A stretch of 64,000 bases of DNA from Valencia hispanica (Eukaryota > Chordata > Actinopteri > Cyprinodontiformes > Valenciidae), in NCBI GenBank assembly GCA_963556495.2, contig OY747703.1, positions 28,148,296-28,212,295 of the forward strand, read 5' to 3'. Position numbers and translations under genes: made by a program. Positions 47,534-59,035 of the stretch are shown here, in pieces. The notes beneath the pieces are model-generated. The model was not told the origin of the DNA, made no database searches, and was given only the letters and a program-made list of their open reading frames with translations. Positions within the stretch are counted from its first letter, which is position 1; every line of letters starts with the position of its first letter.

Positions 47534-47556
47534 TTATAAAGTGCTACCCTTTTCAG

Positions 47557-47816
47557 CTTCCCTTGTCTAATAGTCTCCTTTTATTCACCCTGTGTGCCTC
47601 CTCTCCCAGCTATGCCCAGTTTATATTCATCCACCTGCATCTTCTCAGTATTCAACTCCTCAGTATTTGAGCCTCCTGTTCTCAGTCATTCCTTGCTGGA
47701 TTCTACTGTCTCCTGCCTTTGTTTCCTTGTGTCTTTGCCCATGCTTAGTTTTCTCAGAGATCCTGTAAGTTCCTTCCTCTTTGGTTTTCATTTTGTTATA
47801 AAAATTAATTCACTTC
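47557..47816. other. Short unassigned spacer
   Basis: C/T-rich on the plus strand, with no recognised feature. It separates the foldback element from the next MITE. Confidence 0.4.
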
Positions 47817-47820
47817 TTAA

Positions 47821-48184
47821 AGGGGGGGTATTATGCTTCTTCCAGGCAAATATTACCCTTCTATACCACACTCCAATAAAATTGTCACCTTAAGTCTTTT
47901 AAAAGTCCGTCATATATCCAAATCCACCTTAAAGAAATTTAATTCCTTATTGGACGCCTTGATTTTCGCATGTGCCTCTTTAAGACCCTCCTACTAAGGC
48001 TCTCTGCTGAGTACGTAAGGTCGGAGGAGGAGATGGGTGGGAAAGGAGGGGATAGGTGGGAGCAGGCATTTCATCAACCCAGAGAACTACCAGCTGAGAC
48101 TCAAAGTGAACGTTTTTAATGAGGGAAAGACAGGTTCTCAGGATATTAAGCTTCAGAAAGTCCATTTTGCATAATACCCCCCCT
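47821..48184. mobile_element. TTAA-flanked MITE-3 (364 bp)
   Basis: The terminal inverted repeats are AGGGGGGGTATTATGC on the left and its reverse complement GCATAATACCCCCCCT on the right, perfect over 16 bp. TTAA flanks it at 47817-47820 and 48185-48188. No coding capacity. G-run termini next to TTAA fit piggyBac-type MITEs. The frame 47980-48246 (minus) extends past the element and is not a gene. Confidence 0.92.
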
Positions 48185-48429
48185 TTAAGAACTACTCTGC
48201 AACTGGGTCCTTTACAAACCCTTAACATGACAGAAAACCCCCACATACTTCAATGTATTTTATTTAAAGTTTGTGTCATAAATCATCAAGTCACCTTTAC
48301 AGTTTGCCATCAAACATGTGGGGTGCACAGACAAGTGAGCAAAGGTGCTCTAATAAAATGAAACCAAAAACGTAACTTTTTGGTCTAGATTTAAAACACG
48401 AGGTTTAAAAAAGGACTATTACTTCACAT

Positions 48430-48965
48430 CACCCAAACACACCATCCCTATAGTGTAACATTGTAGTTGCAGCATAATACTTTGGGGATGTTTTTCTTTA
48501 ACAGGGACCGGGAAGCTGCTCTGAGTTGATGGGAAGATGGATGAAGCTAAATAGGCATCCTGAGAAAAAAAAAATCAAGAGCTGTAAATGAGTTGAGACT
48601 TGGGCACTTTCCAAGAAGAAAACGACCTTGGTCATACAGCCAGAGTTACAAACAATGGCTTTATATTAAAGTATATTCATGTATTAGAATGGCTCTAAAA
48701 AGAAGAGATCTAAATCTAATTACAAAATTGTGGGGAGAATGGAAAATTGCTGTTCATAGACTGAGATTAAGCTGTTTTGCAAACTGTCTAGATAATACAG
48801 AATACTTATTGCTGTTATTGAAACCAAAGGTGGTATTGAATAATAGGGCCTGAATACAAATGTGCTTGAAAATGTGTCATGTTCCCTTTACTTTACAATG
48901 AGGTGTTACTTTGTGTTGGTCTATCACAAGAAATCTCAATAAATAAAATAAGTTTGTGGTTGTAA
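48430..48965 (+). pseudogene. Tc1-like transposon remnant
   Basis: The plus strand has the word order of a common fish Tc1-like transposase gene: CACACCATCCCTATAGTG, GCAGCATAATACTTTGGGGA, TTTTCTTTAACAGGGACCGG, GATGGGAAGATGGATG, then GGTCATACAGCCAGAGTTAC and CATGTATTAGAATGGC. It ends with TTGGTCTATCACAAGAAATC and a TTTGTGGTTGTAAATGGCC block. The region encodes the catalytic half in broken frames. A second relic with matching phrases lies on the minus strand at 55270-55790. Confidence 0.8.
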
Positions 48966-49679
48966 ATGGCCAAATGTGTTTTAAGAAATAGGAAGACTTT
49001 TCCGTTGGCCCTTCAAACATCTATATTTAACCATTTAAGTCAAAAGTAATTTTTTCTGTTAGGTGTCATGAAAATGTTCTTATGATAAAGGTATTTTCAG
49101 TATTATATTTTTTAGATATCAGAAGCTGCAAAACAAACCTACAACATGGTAAAATCCTGTTGTACCATAATCGTTGCAGGTGCATTTGGAGTTCTTCTTT
49201 GAACATCAGATCAATGATCTAGTAATTTTTAAATAAAATGTTTACCAAGATGGGAAGGTGATCATATTCATCATTTCTTTTTATATAAGGTCTTATTTTA
49301 TACAATGAAATTTGAAGGTAGTATATCTTAAGTAAACAAATAAAGTAGTTAAAGTCATTAATTTTAAATTACAGGTAATGAATAGGTTTTCACTGCAATC
49401 ATACTTTTGCATTTTACAAAAGTGATTAAAAAATAAAAGATGTGCTTTCTCAGCCATTCCTCAGAAATTGCAGGCTGATTACCACCCCTGTAAAAATGAA
49501 TTTGCTTGAGAACCTGTGAAGGTATATCCAGTTTCCATCGCTGTAGAAGCATTTATCATCGCTGATGAGGTATGAGAGTGGATCGAGTTGTTCATAGGGC
49601 GGAGGAGTGGTGAGACACAAGTGACATCCTCTGAAATGTTTCCTGAATTTGGTGGCAGTGTTGGTTGGTACTCTGTGAA
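48966..49679. other. Unassigned sequence
   Basis: AT-rich DNA up to the 5' end of L2-A copy 2. No feature is recognised. Confidence 0.45.
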
Positions 49680-49928
49680 GGGGTAAGCCGTGTTGCGTCA
49701 TTTCCTGTTGTCACTGTTGTGCTCCGTGGAGCTGTTGTTCAGACTCTTTTGAATTGATCTTATTTTCTCTGTGCTGAGCCCTTTCTAAGTTATTTTAACA
49801 CACAAGCACACTAAAACACACGTTTTGTGGTAGTGTACTTTACTTTTTGGGAACTCCTTGTGTTTCACGCAGCTTTTCTTGGGGTGGTAAGGTCTCGCTA
49901 GCTCAGTTAGCTTAGCTTCATTGCGGCT

Positions 49929-50812
49929 ATGGCTACTCTTCTCTCTCCTGTCTCTAACTCTTCTCTTCTCTCTTGCTCTCTCTGTCAGATGTTTAGTTAC
50001 TTCCCTGCCTCCTTTAGTGATAATGGTAACTGTAATAAATGTAATATTTTTGTAGCTTTGGAGGCGAGGGTATCAGAATTAGAAGCACGCTCCGCGCTGT
50101 TGAAAAACCAGCAGATAGCCGAAGCCCATTAGCCAGCGCGGAGCCAACAAGGATAGAACCCCCTAGCTGTCCTCCGGTAGAGCCCGCGCAGCCGGGACCT
50201 CAGGCCGGCTGGGTGACTGTACGTAGGAAGCATAGTTCTAGAACCCAGCCCCCGGGCCACCACCAACCGATCCGCGTTTCTAACAGATTTTCCCCGCTCA
50301 GCGACACACCCACTGAGAAGCCGACCCTGGTAATTGGCAGCTCCATAGTCAGAAATGTGGCATTAGAGACACCATTGACCATAGTCAAATGTTTGCCAGG
50401 GGCCAGAACGGGCGACATCAAATTCTACCTGAAACTGCTGGCTAAAGATAAGCGTAAATACAGTAAGATTGTTATTCACGCTGGCAGGGATGACACCCGG
50501 TTACGCCAATCGGAGGTCACTAAAATTAGTGTTGCTTTGGTGTGTAAGTTTGCTAAAACAATGTCAGACTCTGTAATCTTTTCTGGTCCCCTGCCTGATT
50601 GGACCAGTGACGACATGTTTAGCCACATGCTGTCATTCCATCAATGGTTGTCTGGGTGGTGTCCTGCAAACGATGTGGGCTACATTGATAACTGGCAAAC
50701 TTTTGCGGGAAAACCTGGTCTGATCCGGAGAGACGGCATCCATCCTACTTTGGATGGAGCAGCTCTTCTTTCTAGGAATATGGCCGAATTTATTAGTCCT
50801 CCAAAACACTGA
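49929..50812 (+). pseudogene. L2-A ORF1, SGNH-hydrolase type, one frameshift
   Basis: It opens with [12 protein letters not shown] as in copy 1. A 1-nt loss near 50090 (copy 1 has one more base in the same Arg-codon stretch) shifts the frame, so it reads 49929-50132 and then 50213-50812. The second part holds the SGNH fold: [10 protein letters not shown] (Ser block), [26 protein letters not shown] (the place of the usual HxGxND block, here changed), and [19 protein letters not shown] with the DxxH pair expected of the catalytic site. The family role is an ORF1p partner of the LINE RNA with esterase activity in some relatives. The Asn of the third block appears replaced. Confidence 0.85.
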
Positions 50813-50905
50813 CAACCCAGGGTCCAGACGAGGAAGCAGAGTCGTAGTTTAACCCACCTCTCTGCTGCTTCTGTACTGTTACCCACCCATTACCCAATAG
50901 AAACA

Positions 50906-53886
50906 GTGTCTTGCTCACGGCTAAAATTAAATGGATTAAAAGTTAAGCCAACAAAAGCAAATTATGGAAATCTCATAAAGATAAATACGACTTTGACTGA
51001 ACAGAAAAATAAATCTATTAAATGTGGTTTATTAAACATAAGATCTCTCTCCTCAAAGACTTTGTTAGTAAATGACTTGATTGGTGATAATCAAATTGAT
51101 TTGCTTTGTCTCACAGAAACCTGGTTGCAGCAGGAGGATTATGTGTGTATAAATGAGTCAACTCCTTCCAGTCATTAAAATTTTCACATTCCTAGAAATA
51201 CTGGGCGAGGAGTTGCAACCATTTTTCGTTCTGATTTACTAATTAGTCCCAGACCAATTGATAGCTACAGTTCTTTTGAACATCTAACCCTTAATTTTCC
51301 TCATCCAAGTTGCAAAACATTAAGACAATTCTTGTTTGTGGTTTTGTATCGTCCACCAGGCCCTTACTCTCAATTCTTGGATCAGATCTCACATTTTTTT
51401 ATCTGATTTAGTATTAAATACTGATAGGGTCATTATAGTGTGGGACTTAAATATTCATGTGGATACTGAAAGTGATAGCCTAAATGCAGCCTTTAGTGCT
51501 ATTTTAGACTCAATTGGCTTTACTCAAAAAGTACAGGGATCGACCCACTCGGGTAAACACACTTTGGACCTTGTACTGACATACGGTATTGAGTGTGAGG
51601 AAATAACAGTCCACCCACATAATCCGGTCCTGTCTGACCACTTCTTAATAACTTTAGAATTTACTTTAACTGACCATCTTAAATCTGAAAGAAAATTTCA
51701 TTATAGTAGAGCTTTATCAGACAATGCTGTAACAAATTTTATAGAATCTGTTCCATTCTTACTTTCCTCAGTGTCTCAGAGTAACACAGTGGATGGCAGC
51801 AATTCTCTCTCTAACCCTTCAGAAATTGATGGTCTGGTTCACAGCGTTACGTCTTCATTGCGTTTCGCATTAGATAGTGTAGCCCCCTTAAAAAAGAAAG
51901 TGGCTAACCATAGGAGGCTGACTCCTTGGTTTAACTCGGAGTTACATACTTTAAAGCAGAATACTAGGAAGTCGGAGAGAAAATGGCGCTCTACACATCT
52001 AGAGGATTACTATTTAACCTGGAATAACAGTCTACTGCTGTATAAAAAGACCCTTCGACAAGCTAGAACAGCATATTTTTCATCTTTAATAGAGGCGAAT
52101 AAAAACAATCCTAGGTTTCTTTTTAGTACAGTTGCCAAACTTATACAGAGTCATAGCTCTGTTGAGCCAACTATTCCCCCAGCTCTTAGCAGTGATGATT
52201 TTATGGGATTCTTCATAAATAAAATTAATGCTATTAAAAATAAAATCATTGGCATCCTCCCAAACATGATTAATTCTTCCTTGTTAAATGAGGCAGGATC
52301 GGAAAGAACTGCAGAACCTCATTTGTGCTTAGGCTGTTTTGATTCAGTCGAGCTTTCGGAATTATCAAAAATATTAGCCTCATCTAAACCTTCAACTTGT
52401 ATGTTGGACCCAATCCCAACTAAATTATTTAAGGAAGTGTTCCATTTGGTTCCTGGCCCCATTTTGGATATGATGAATCTATCCTTAGTAAACGGATACG
52501 TACCACAGGAATTTAAAATAGCTGTAATTAAACCTTTACTCAAGAAACCTTCCCTTGATCAAGATGACTTAGTGAATTACAGACCTATATCTAACCTTCC
52601 TTTCTTATCCAAAATCCTTGAGAAAATTGTTGCTAATCAAGTCTGTGAGCATCTAAACAGTAACGAGCTGTTTGAAGAGTTTCAGTCCGGATTTAGAGCT
52701 CATCATAGCACTGAAACAGCACTGGTGAAGGTTACTAATGTTATCCTCATGGCCTCAGATAATGGACTGGTGTCTGTTCTGGTTTTGTTAGATTTCAATG
52801 CTGCTTTTGACACATAATATTCTCTTTGAAAGGCTTGAACATGTTGCAGGGATCAAAGGAACAGCACTAGGCTGGTTTAAATCATATTTGTCTGACAGAT
52901 TCCAGTTTGTTCATCTAAATGATCAATCTTCTTCACTCTCAAGGGTTACTTGTGGAGTTCCACAGGGTTCTGTGCTTGGACCAATTCTTTTCACCATATA
53001 TATGCTTCCAATTGGTAGAATCATTAGACAGCATTGGATCAATTTCCACAGCTATGCCGATGATGCACAACTATATTTATCCATAAATCCTGATGAACCC
53101 AGTCAGTTAGGTAGATTACAGGCATGTCTGGAAGACATAAAAACATGGATGAATCTAAACTTTTTGCTTTTAAATTCTGACAAGACAGAAGTTGCTGTCT
53201 TTGGACCAGAAGTTCTAAAAAAGAAACTGATTAGTCAATCACTTCATCTGGATGGCATTAAATTGGCCCCCAGTAATAACGTAAAGAACCTCGGCGTTAT
53301 TTTTGACCAAGACTTGACATTTAAATCCCATATTAAACAGGTTTCTAGGATTTCTTTCTTTCACCTCCGGAATATTGCTAAAATTAGAAACATCCTGTCC
53401 AGGAGTGATTCTGAGAAACTAGTCCATGCATTTGTTACCTCAAGGCTGGACTACTGTAATTCTTTACTATCAGGTAGTCCACAAAATGCCATTAAAAGCC
53501 TTCAGTTGATCCAAAATGTGGCAGCAAGAGTTCTTATAAAGAGAGATCACATTTCTCCTGTTTTAGCTTCCCTTCATTGGCTCCCTGTTAAATCCAGAAT
53601 ATAATTTAAGATCCTTCTTCTTACATACAAAGCCCTTAATAATCAAGCCCCATCACACATCGGAGATCTAATTGTTTCATATGTTCCCAACAGAGCACTT
53701 CGCTCTCAGACTGCAGGTTTACTTGTAGTTCCTAGGATTTTTAAAAGTAGAATGGGAGGCAGATCTTTTAGTTATCAGGCTCCTCTCCTGTGGAACCAGC
53801 TCCCAGCTTTAGTCCGTGAGGCAGTCAGTCTGTTTACTTTTAAGGCCAGGCTTAAAACTTTCCTTTTTGATAAAGCTTATAGTTAG
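50906..53886 (+). pseudogene. L2-A ORF2 (endonuclease-reverse transcriptase), copy 2
   Basis: The endonuclease begins with [12 protein letters not shown] and LCLTETWLQ, then a TAA at ~51176 (copy 1 has TTA). One extra T near 51399 shifts the frame to 51336-52817, with [12 protein letters not shown] (GDFN-type site changed to WDLN), TLDLVLTYG and LSDHFLI. The RT follows: [34 protein letters not shown]. An 8-bp loss near 52815 removes part of FDTVDHN. Frame 52798-53604 carries GVPQGSVLGPILF, the catalytic YADDAQLYLS and VKNLGVIFDQDL. A TAA near 53602 splits off the last ~95 codons, which end at TAG 53884. The RT core is preserved but not translatable as one protein. Confidence 0.92.
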
Positions 53887-54553
53887 AGTGGCTAAAGTCA
53901 TCCTGAGCTATCTCTGTAGTTATGCTGCTATAGGCTTAGACTGCTGGAGGACAGACTTACCAATTTTCTTCACTCTGCTACTTCCTTTTCTACTACTACT
54001 CTCCAGTTGTATTACAGTACATTCTGCTATTTTGACTGTTAACTTTGTGTTCTCTCAGTGTTTTTCTCTCCATAGAAGATATACCTGGTCTGGTATCCTG
54101 TTTGGCTGGAATGCCCTGTTGGACGGGGGGCATCGACTGGGATGGTGCTCCCAGTGGCTGAACATCCACTGTGTCCTGTTATCAACTTTTTACTTTCTGT
54201 AACATAGAAAGTTCTCTTATTTCAGATCTTCTGACCCCCAGACGGTCGTGGCAGATGGCCGCTCCTACTGAGCCTGGTTCTGTTGGAGGTTTCTTCCTGT
54301 TAAAGGGGAGTTTTTCCTCTCCACCGTCGCTACATTCTTGCTCAGTATGAGGGATTGCTGAAGGATTGCTGTGGTTGGAAAGTCTGCCCCACCCTCATGC
54401 CAATGACTGACGCAATCTGCTGGGATTCCTTAAATAGGAAACTTTTTAACTGATTGGAATGTTTGTATAAAAGTGTTGAAATGACTTCTTGTAAAGTGCC
54501 TTGAGATGACATCTGTTATAAATTGGCGCTATATAAATAAACTGAATTGAATT

Positions 54554-55269
54554 CACTTGAATCAAGACCTAAATGAATAAGATTAAGAAAGTAAACAGGC
54601 AAATGAGTGAGCGAGCAGTTGACTAATCAAGTGAGGGAATCAGCAGGTAAGTGGGAACGCAGCTGACTGATTAAGTCACCAAGCATTTACGCCTACAAAC
54701 CAGTTTTATATGTTAATGTGTAAGAAAGGAAATTGAGGAAAGAATATGGTGTGGAAGGAAAAAAATCAATGGAATGAGAAGAGGTGGAAAACACGTGGAA
54801 GTGGGGCAGAAAAGGATGGAAACCATGGTGGGATGAATATGGGGAAGCAGAGAGAGAAGCATGAAGCACTGGAGTGTGCAAGAGGTATGGGGAGAAGGAG
54901 TTACAGTGACCGTGGAAGGTGGTGGTAATCAGAGGGCAGCCATGGGTGGTCAAGCTGTGTATATGTGCAAGCGTGTGTTCGAGCCGCAGTTCGGCCAGCA
55001 CCCCTGTGACGGACACGTTGCTGTGCCCTCAAAGTGTGTCCGTCTGTGCACAGCTGTGTGTGTAAGCGGTATTTTTAATGTGGGTGAATGGATTTTCAGA
55101 CACTTTTTCATCTCTCCCACCCATTTGCTGGGTGCCTCAACGGGTCGAAGTCCTGTACCGAGAAGAGGGCAAAGAAGTTGCATCTAGCTTAAGTCAAATT
55201 TTTTTATACAATATTTTCACTTTCTTTAACAGTAAATAACAATAAATCCTCAAAAAACGTAGATACCTC
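54554..55269. other. Unassigned sequence
   Basis: Purine-rich stretch (54720-54920, GGAAGG-type) and a following mixed sequence. Overlapping frames on both strands (54693-55016, 54861-55187, 54950-55183) have no domain and reflect composition. Confidence 0.45.
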
Positions 55270-56200
55270 CATGATCTGGCTTTTAAAGCACAATATAGCT
55301 GTGTAAAAGACTGAATAAATCATTCAGCCATTCTCTTGCTGCAGATAACTTTTGCTTTTATGGCACAAGGAGTTTGTCAGTCTTGCCCCTTCTAATGACT
55401 CTATAACAATGTGTCACATTGCAACCACATACAGATTTTATGTGATAAATCAACAAAAATCTGTGCATATTTGTGAAATTAATCAATACTTAGTAGAATC
55501 CTCTTCTACTGCAATTACAGCCGAGATTATTTTGGGACTGAGATTTTTTCTGTCAGGCCCTCTATTATGCTGCATCCATCTTCTCTCTTTTTTTTTTACC
55601 AGCTTTACTGTCACTGCTGTCAAAAACCACTCCCTCAGCATGATGCTGCCAACACCACCGTGTTTCATTCAATGGGTGGTGTGTTTAGGGTAATGTGCAC
55701 TGTGAGTTTTCTGCCACATAGCATTTTGCATTTAAGCAAAGACTTCCATTTTTTATTAATTTTTTTCCCCCACATTTTTCCACATGCTTGCAGTCCAGTA
55801 TCCCTTGATGCCTCGTTCGCAAATGAGATTTTCAGGAACTTTAGTTTTCTTTTTTGTGAAGTGTACAAGTAGTTGTTGTTTCAACACCCAAGCTGCAAAT
55901 CTCTGTAGCTCCTCCAGCGTTACTATGTGCCTCATGGCTGCTGTTCTAATTAATTCCAGGCTTTTCAGACCTATCAGTTTAGGTGGAAGGTCATGTCTTG
56001 TTATGTTTGCCATTTTGCTATACTCTTTCCAATATTGAATAACAGATTGGACAGTGCTCTGTGAGATGTCCAACGCTTAGGGTATTGATTTATACTATAA
56101 GCCTGCTTAAAACATCTCCACAACTTTAGCTGTGACCAATTAGTTCCTTGGAGTTCATGATGCTTTTTGTTCATTATGCACAATCTAATAAACCTCTGAC
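55270..56200 (-). pseudogene. Tc1-like transposase relic(s)
   Basis: On the minus strand 55756-56073 encodes ISQSTVQSVIQYWKEYSKMA and TRHDLPPKL, the paired HTH and GRPPKL-type hook of Tc1 transposases, then a VTLEELQRFAA block. Further 3', KHGGVGSIMLREW (within 55483-55668) matches the KHGGGSIMLWG motif of the catalytic domain. Between them the sequence changes at ~55800 (TASMWKNVGEKN), suggesting an internal deletion or a join of two related copies. The 3' end (55380-55530) resembles the end of the 48430-48965 relic. No TIRs are recognised. Non-functional. Confidence 0.82.
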
Positions 56201-58149
56201 CTTTTACCAAACTGCTGCATTTGTACGGAAATTATACTACACAAAGTTGGATTCTATTCAATAATTAATTGAGGTCAGAAGTCAGTTATTGTCAATGGAT
56301 TTTATTTAGGGGTCTCAGAGTCAAGCAAGCTCAATATAAATGCAGAACACACTTTCAGGTTCTTATTTATGTTTAAAACACATTTTGCTTCAAGCTTACG
56401 TTTGTGCACTATTTTGTTTTAGTGTATCGCTTAAAATCCTAATCAAATATATTTACGTTGGTGTTGTAAAGTGAAAGAATGTGAAAAACTTCATGCATAA
56501 TTGTTTAAGGCATTATAGCTGAGTCTCACAATAAACAAAATGACAACAGTAAAACATTTGTAAGTATAGGAATACAACCTAAAAAAAGCCAAAACCAAAT
56601 GTTCTGCACATCGAAAGCCAAGGAAAAATGATCAGAGATAGAAAAAAGACTACCAACAGCTGTTTGTTCAGTGAATAAATCTGTTTACAAATGCCCCATA
56701 ACTGAGGGCAAAGTTTATCATCTGAGACAACCAACTTCCACAAGCTTCAGTGTCTACTGTAGCTGGCCATAGAAGGTCTCACCACAGCTGAAAACACAGC
56801 TTTCTGTGCCAAGGCCAAAAATAAAGTTCAAGTTACATTATAAGGACCCTCCCAGGGGCGTTCCGCCATGCAGAGTTGTCTATTAAATGCTACAGACTAA
56901 GCAGGCAGCCCCTCACTTTTCCCTTTTCTCTCTTTTTAGAGAGCACACTTCTTTGTATTTACATTCTATACAAACAAGCATAATTAAAGAAAATTGTATG
57001 GGGAATGTGTCTATCAAATGCACCTTAGGAAATTCAGTACATTTGGTCATCTTTAGTTTATTTGGTTGTTACCCAGTTGAAATATCAAGGTCACATTTGT
57101 GTTGGTATTGATCCGCAGATTTTTACCAAAAGGCAGATTGTCATGTTAAATTGGGCATGATTCACAGTTGCATGTAAGGAAATTATAGTCCATGCTAGAT
57201 GTTAAGGTGAATCTTGGCTAAGAGAAAAGCTAAATCAAGGCTTGCAAAAAGAGTGCAAAGGGAGCCAGGAAGTTAAGGAGTCATAGTGTCGGAGGCAGAT
57301 AGGTTTTGGCACCGACCAGTAGAGATGGCTGGCTATATATTAGGTAGGCTGATAGAAAAGATTACTTACAAATTTCAATTGGCAGGAAGCAGACTACCTA
57401 AAATCTTTGTCTACATTCTTGCATGGTGGTGGAGCTGGAAATCAGTCTTTGGCATAGAGAAAATTAGAGCCACCAGGAGCTGGAACAGAACAGTCACACC
57501 TGAGAGTACCTCCAAAATTCACCCAAGCCAAAGAAGAGAAAAAGGAGAAGGAGAAAATTCCCTGCTTGATAGAACTGGAGGAAAAAACCAGGAGGGTTTC
57601 AGAGTTGAACAAGTACATTATAGCAATAAATAAAACAAACAAACAAAAGAAAGTGTTTTTCACTAGGATTACCCACAATAACCTGTGACTAAAACGGCAT
57701 AGTAATAGAGCCTTTTACAGTAGCTAAAAATAGATTGTGACGTAACGTTGCAACACATTCTGGGAGGTAGCCCTAGACAAACAAGTGGGCATTTTGTAGG
57801 GGTGCCTATGGGTCCGAGTCGTTCCGATTGTCACAAAGTTGTAGTTTCGTCTCCTAAAAATATTTAAACGGGAAGCAACCAAGCACTGCTGTTTAGGGTT
57901 GTTCAAATCGGACTCTAGATACCCAGATCTGATGTCGGAGAAAGTTATGAGAAACGCATCATAAAATGAGAAAAGAAATTGCCATAATAAATGTATACAA
58001 CACAATAATTATTGACAACAGGGTACAAAAAACACAAACTACAAATATTTTATATGCCAAATGAACCTTTTGCCACTTAGATTTATTTACAGTGGAATTG
58101 GCCCTTTTCACGGTGAAGTCAGTTAACTTCCACTTCGCCCCAATGCAGT
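56201..58149. other. Unassigned sequence
   Basis: AT-rich DNA. The 115-codon frame 57286-57633 (MSEADRFWHRPVEMAGY start) shows no domain I can name; its C-terminal half is Lys/Glu/Gly-rich. It has no repeat in the window and no splice context that I can support, so I do not call it a gene. Confidence 0.4.
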
Positions 58150-58153
58150 TTAA

Positions 58154-58651
58154 AGGGGCTATATGCAATTTTCTGAAATTTAAACTCGCGACTGATACCT
58201 GTGGTCAAAAAACGGAACTGCTCTTCCTTTCTGCTCGCTCTCGCAGCGCGCGCTACTATGCCGGTCGCTCTCAATCTTCGATCTTTTTCGGGCACTTGTC
58301 AGGGGTTTAACTTTTTTAGTCTTATGTGGAGTTACTGTTGGTGTCAAAGTTGTCCTTGGTCTCTTCTGGGTATTCGCACAATCCATTGAACTGCTTGCGA
58401 GTGCTGACTAGCGGTGGTGGCAGAGTGATCTGAAACATTTCACATGAACACGCTTGACGTCACATCCGCAGACAGCGTGGGAAAATCAGACCCGACAGAA
58501 AATAGGAAAAATTGGATACAAGCTTATAGGTGCACCCACTGTGAGCTGACAAGGTGTCAGTATGCTCATCAGGAGATGTTTGAGTCATAAATGGTCAAAT
58601 AAAAATGCTATTGTTACGTTTATTTTGGGGGAAAAGTTGCAAATAGCCCCT
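58154..58651. mobile_element. TTAA-flanked MITE-4 (498 bp)
   Basis: The terminal inverted repeats are AGGGGCTATATGCAATTTTC on the left and, reverse-complemented, AGGGGCTATTTGCAACTTTT on the right, with TTAA at 58150-58153 and 58652-58655. The core is less AT-rich (CTCGCTCTCGCAGCGCGC). The frames in it are opposing shadows. It is probably a piggyBac-type non-autonomous element, distinct from MITE-1 to -3. Confidence 0.9.
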
Positions 58652-58655
58652 TTAA

Positions 58656-59035
58656 CGTAACTTCCGCTTTGCGTCGGCTGCTGAGACTTCGTATGGAAAT
58701 GCTGCGATCATCCGCAACAACTCCCAAGTTATTTCGAAAGGTAAAGTCAGGATCTGAAGTCTGCCAAACAGAAAGCGAGCCTATCGCTAATTTCAGCTAC
58801 AGTAACATGGTTAAAGCATCTAAGAGCTAGAGAAGACAAAAACCCTTACCTTCATAATTAAACAGGTACCTCTCAAAGAAGAATTTATATCTTTTGTCGA
58901 GTTTAGAGCGTGTAGATAGCAAGGGCGTCAATTTGTTTTTAAAGATGCTGGGGACAATAACCATAATCTTAAGTGTGGTTTGAAGATAGCTGAGGACAAT
59001 TATTATTAATTATTCCTATAGTCTATAAATATTTA
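58656..59035. other. Unassigned sequence
   Basis: No recognised feature between MITE-4 and the L1 3' end. Confidence 0.4.

Larger units (their letters stand above)
45135..47548. mobile_element. Long-TIR foldback DNA transposon, interrupted by a solo LTR
   Basis: The left arm (45136-~45450) and right arm (~45830-46120 plus 47534-47548) are reverse complements over ~300 bp. Shared blocks include GGTAGCACTTTATAA, AATTAACAATGACTCC, CTTCTAATAAATAGTCCCAT, GTATAAGCTGT and GATTTACTCATTCTGCAATG. The end of the right arm lies beyond the solo LTR, so the LTR inserted into this arm. Flanking 8-bp sequences CTTCTCAG (45127-45134) and CTTTTCAG (47549-47556) match 7 of 8, suggesting an 8-bp TSD as in hAT-type elements. 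No transposase is present. Confidence 0.88.
49680..54553 (+). mobile_element. L2-A LINE, copy 2 (near full length, ~4.9 kb)
   Basis: The most complete copy: 5' UTR (from GGGGTAAGC), ORF1 (49929-50812), a ~90-bp spacer, ORF2 (~50906-53886), a ~650-bp 3' UTR, and the end CGCTATATAAATAAACTGAA followed by a short TTGAATTC tail. Most lines match copy 1 with only a few differences per 60 bases. Its 3' UTR lacks ~35 bp (near 54230, after AGATCTTCTG) present in copy 1, 28451-29095 and 62583-63418, marking a subfamily or private deletion. It is inactive through at least four ORF lesions. Confidence 0.93.

Noticed and set aside
57286..57633. A 115-codon open frame with a good-looking ATG
   Set aside because: No recognised domain, no second copy, no splice or promoter context. 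It remains open but is not callable as a gene.
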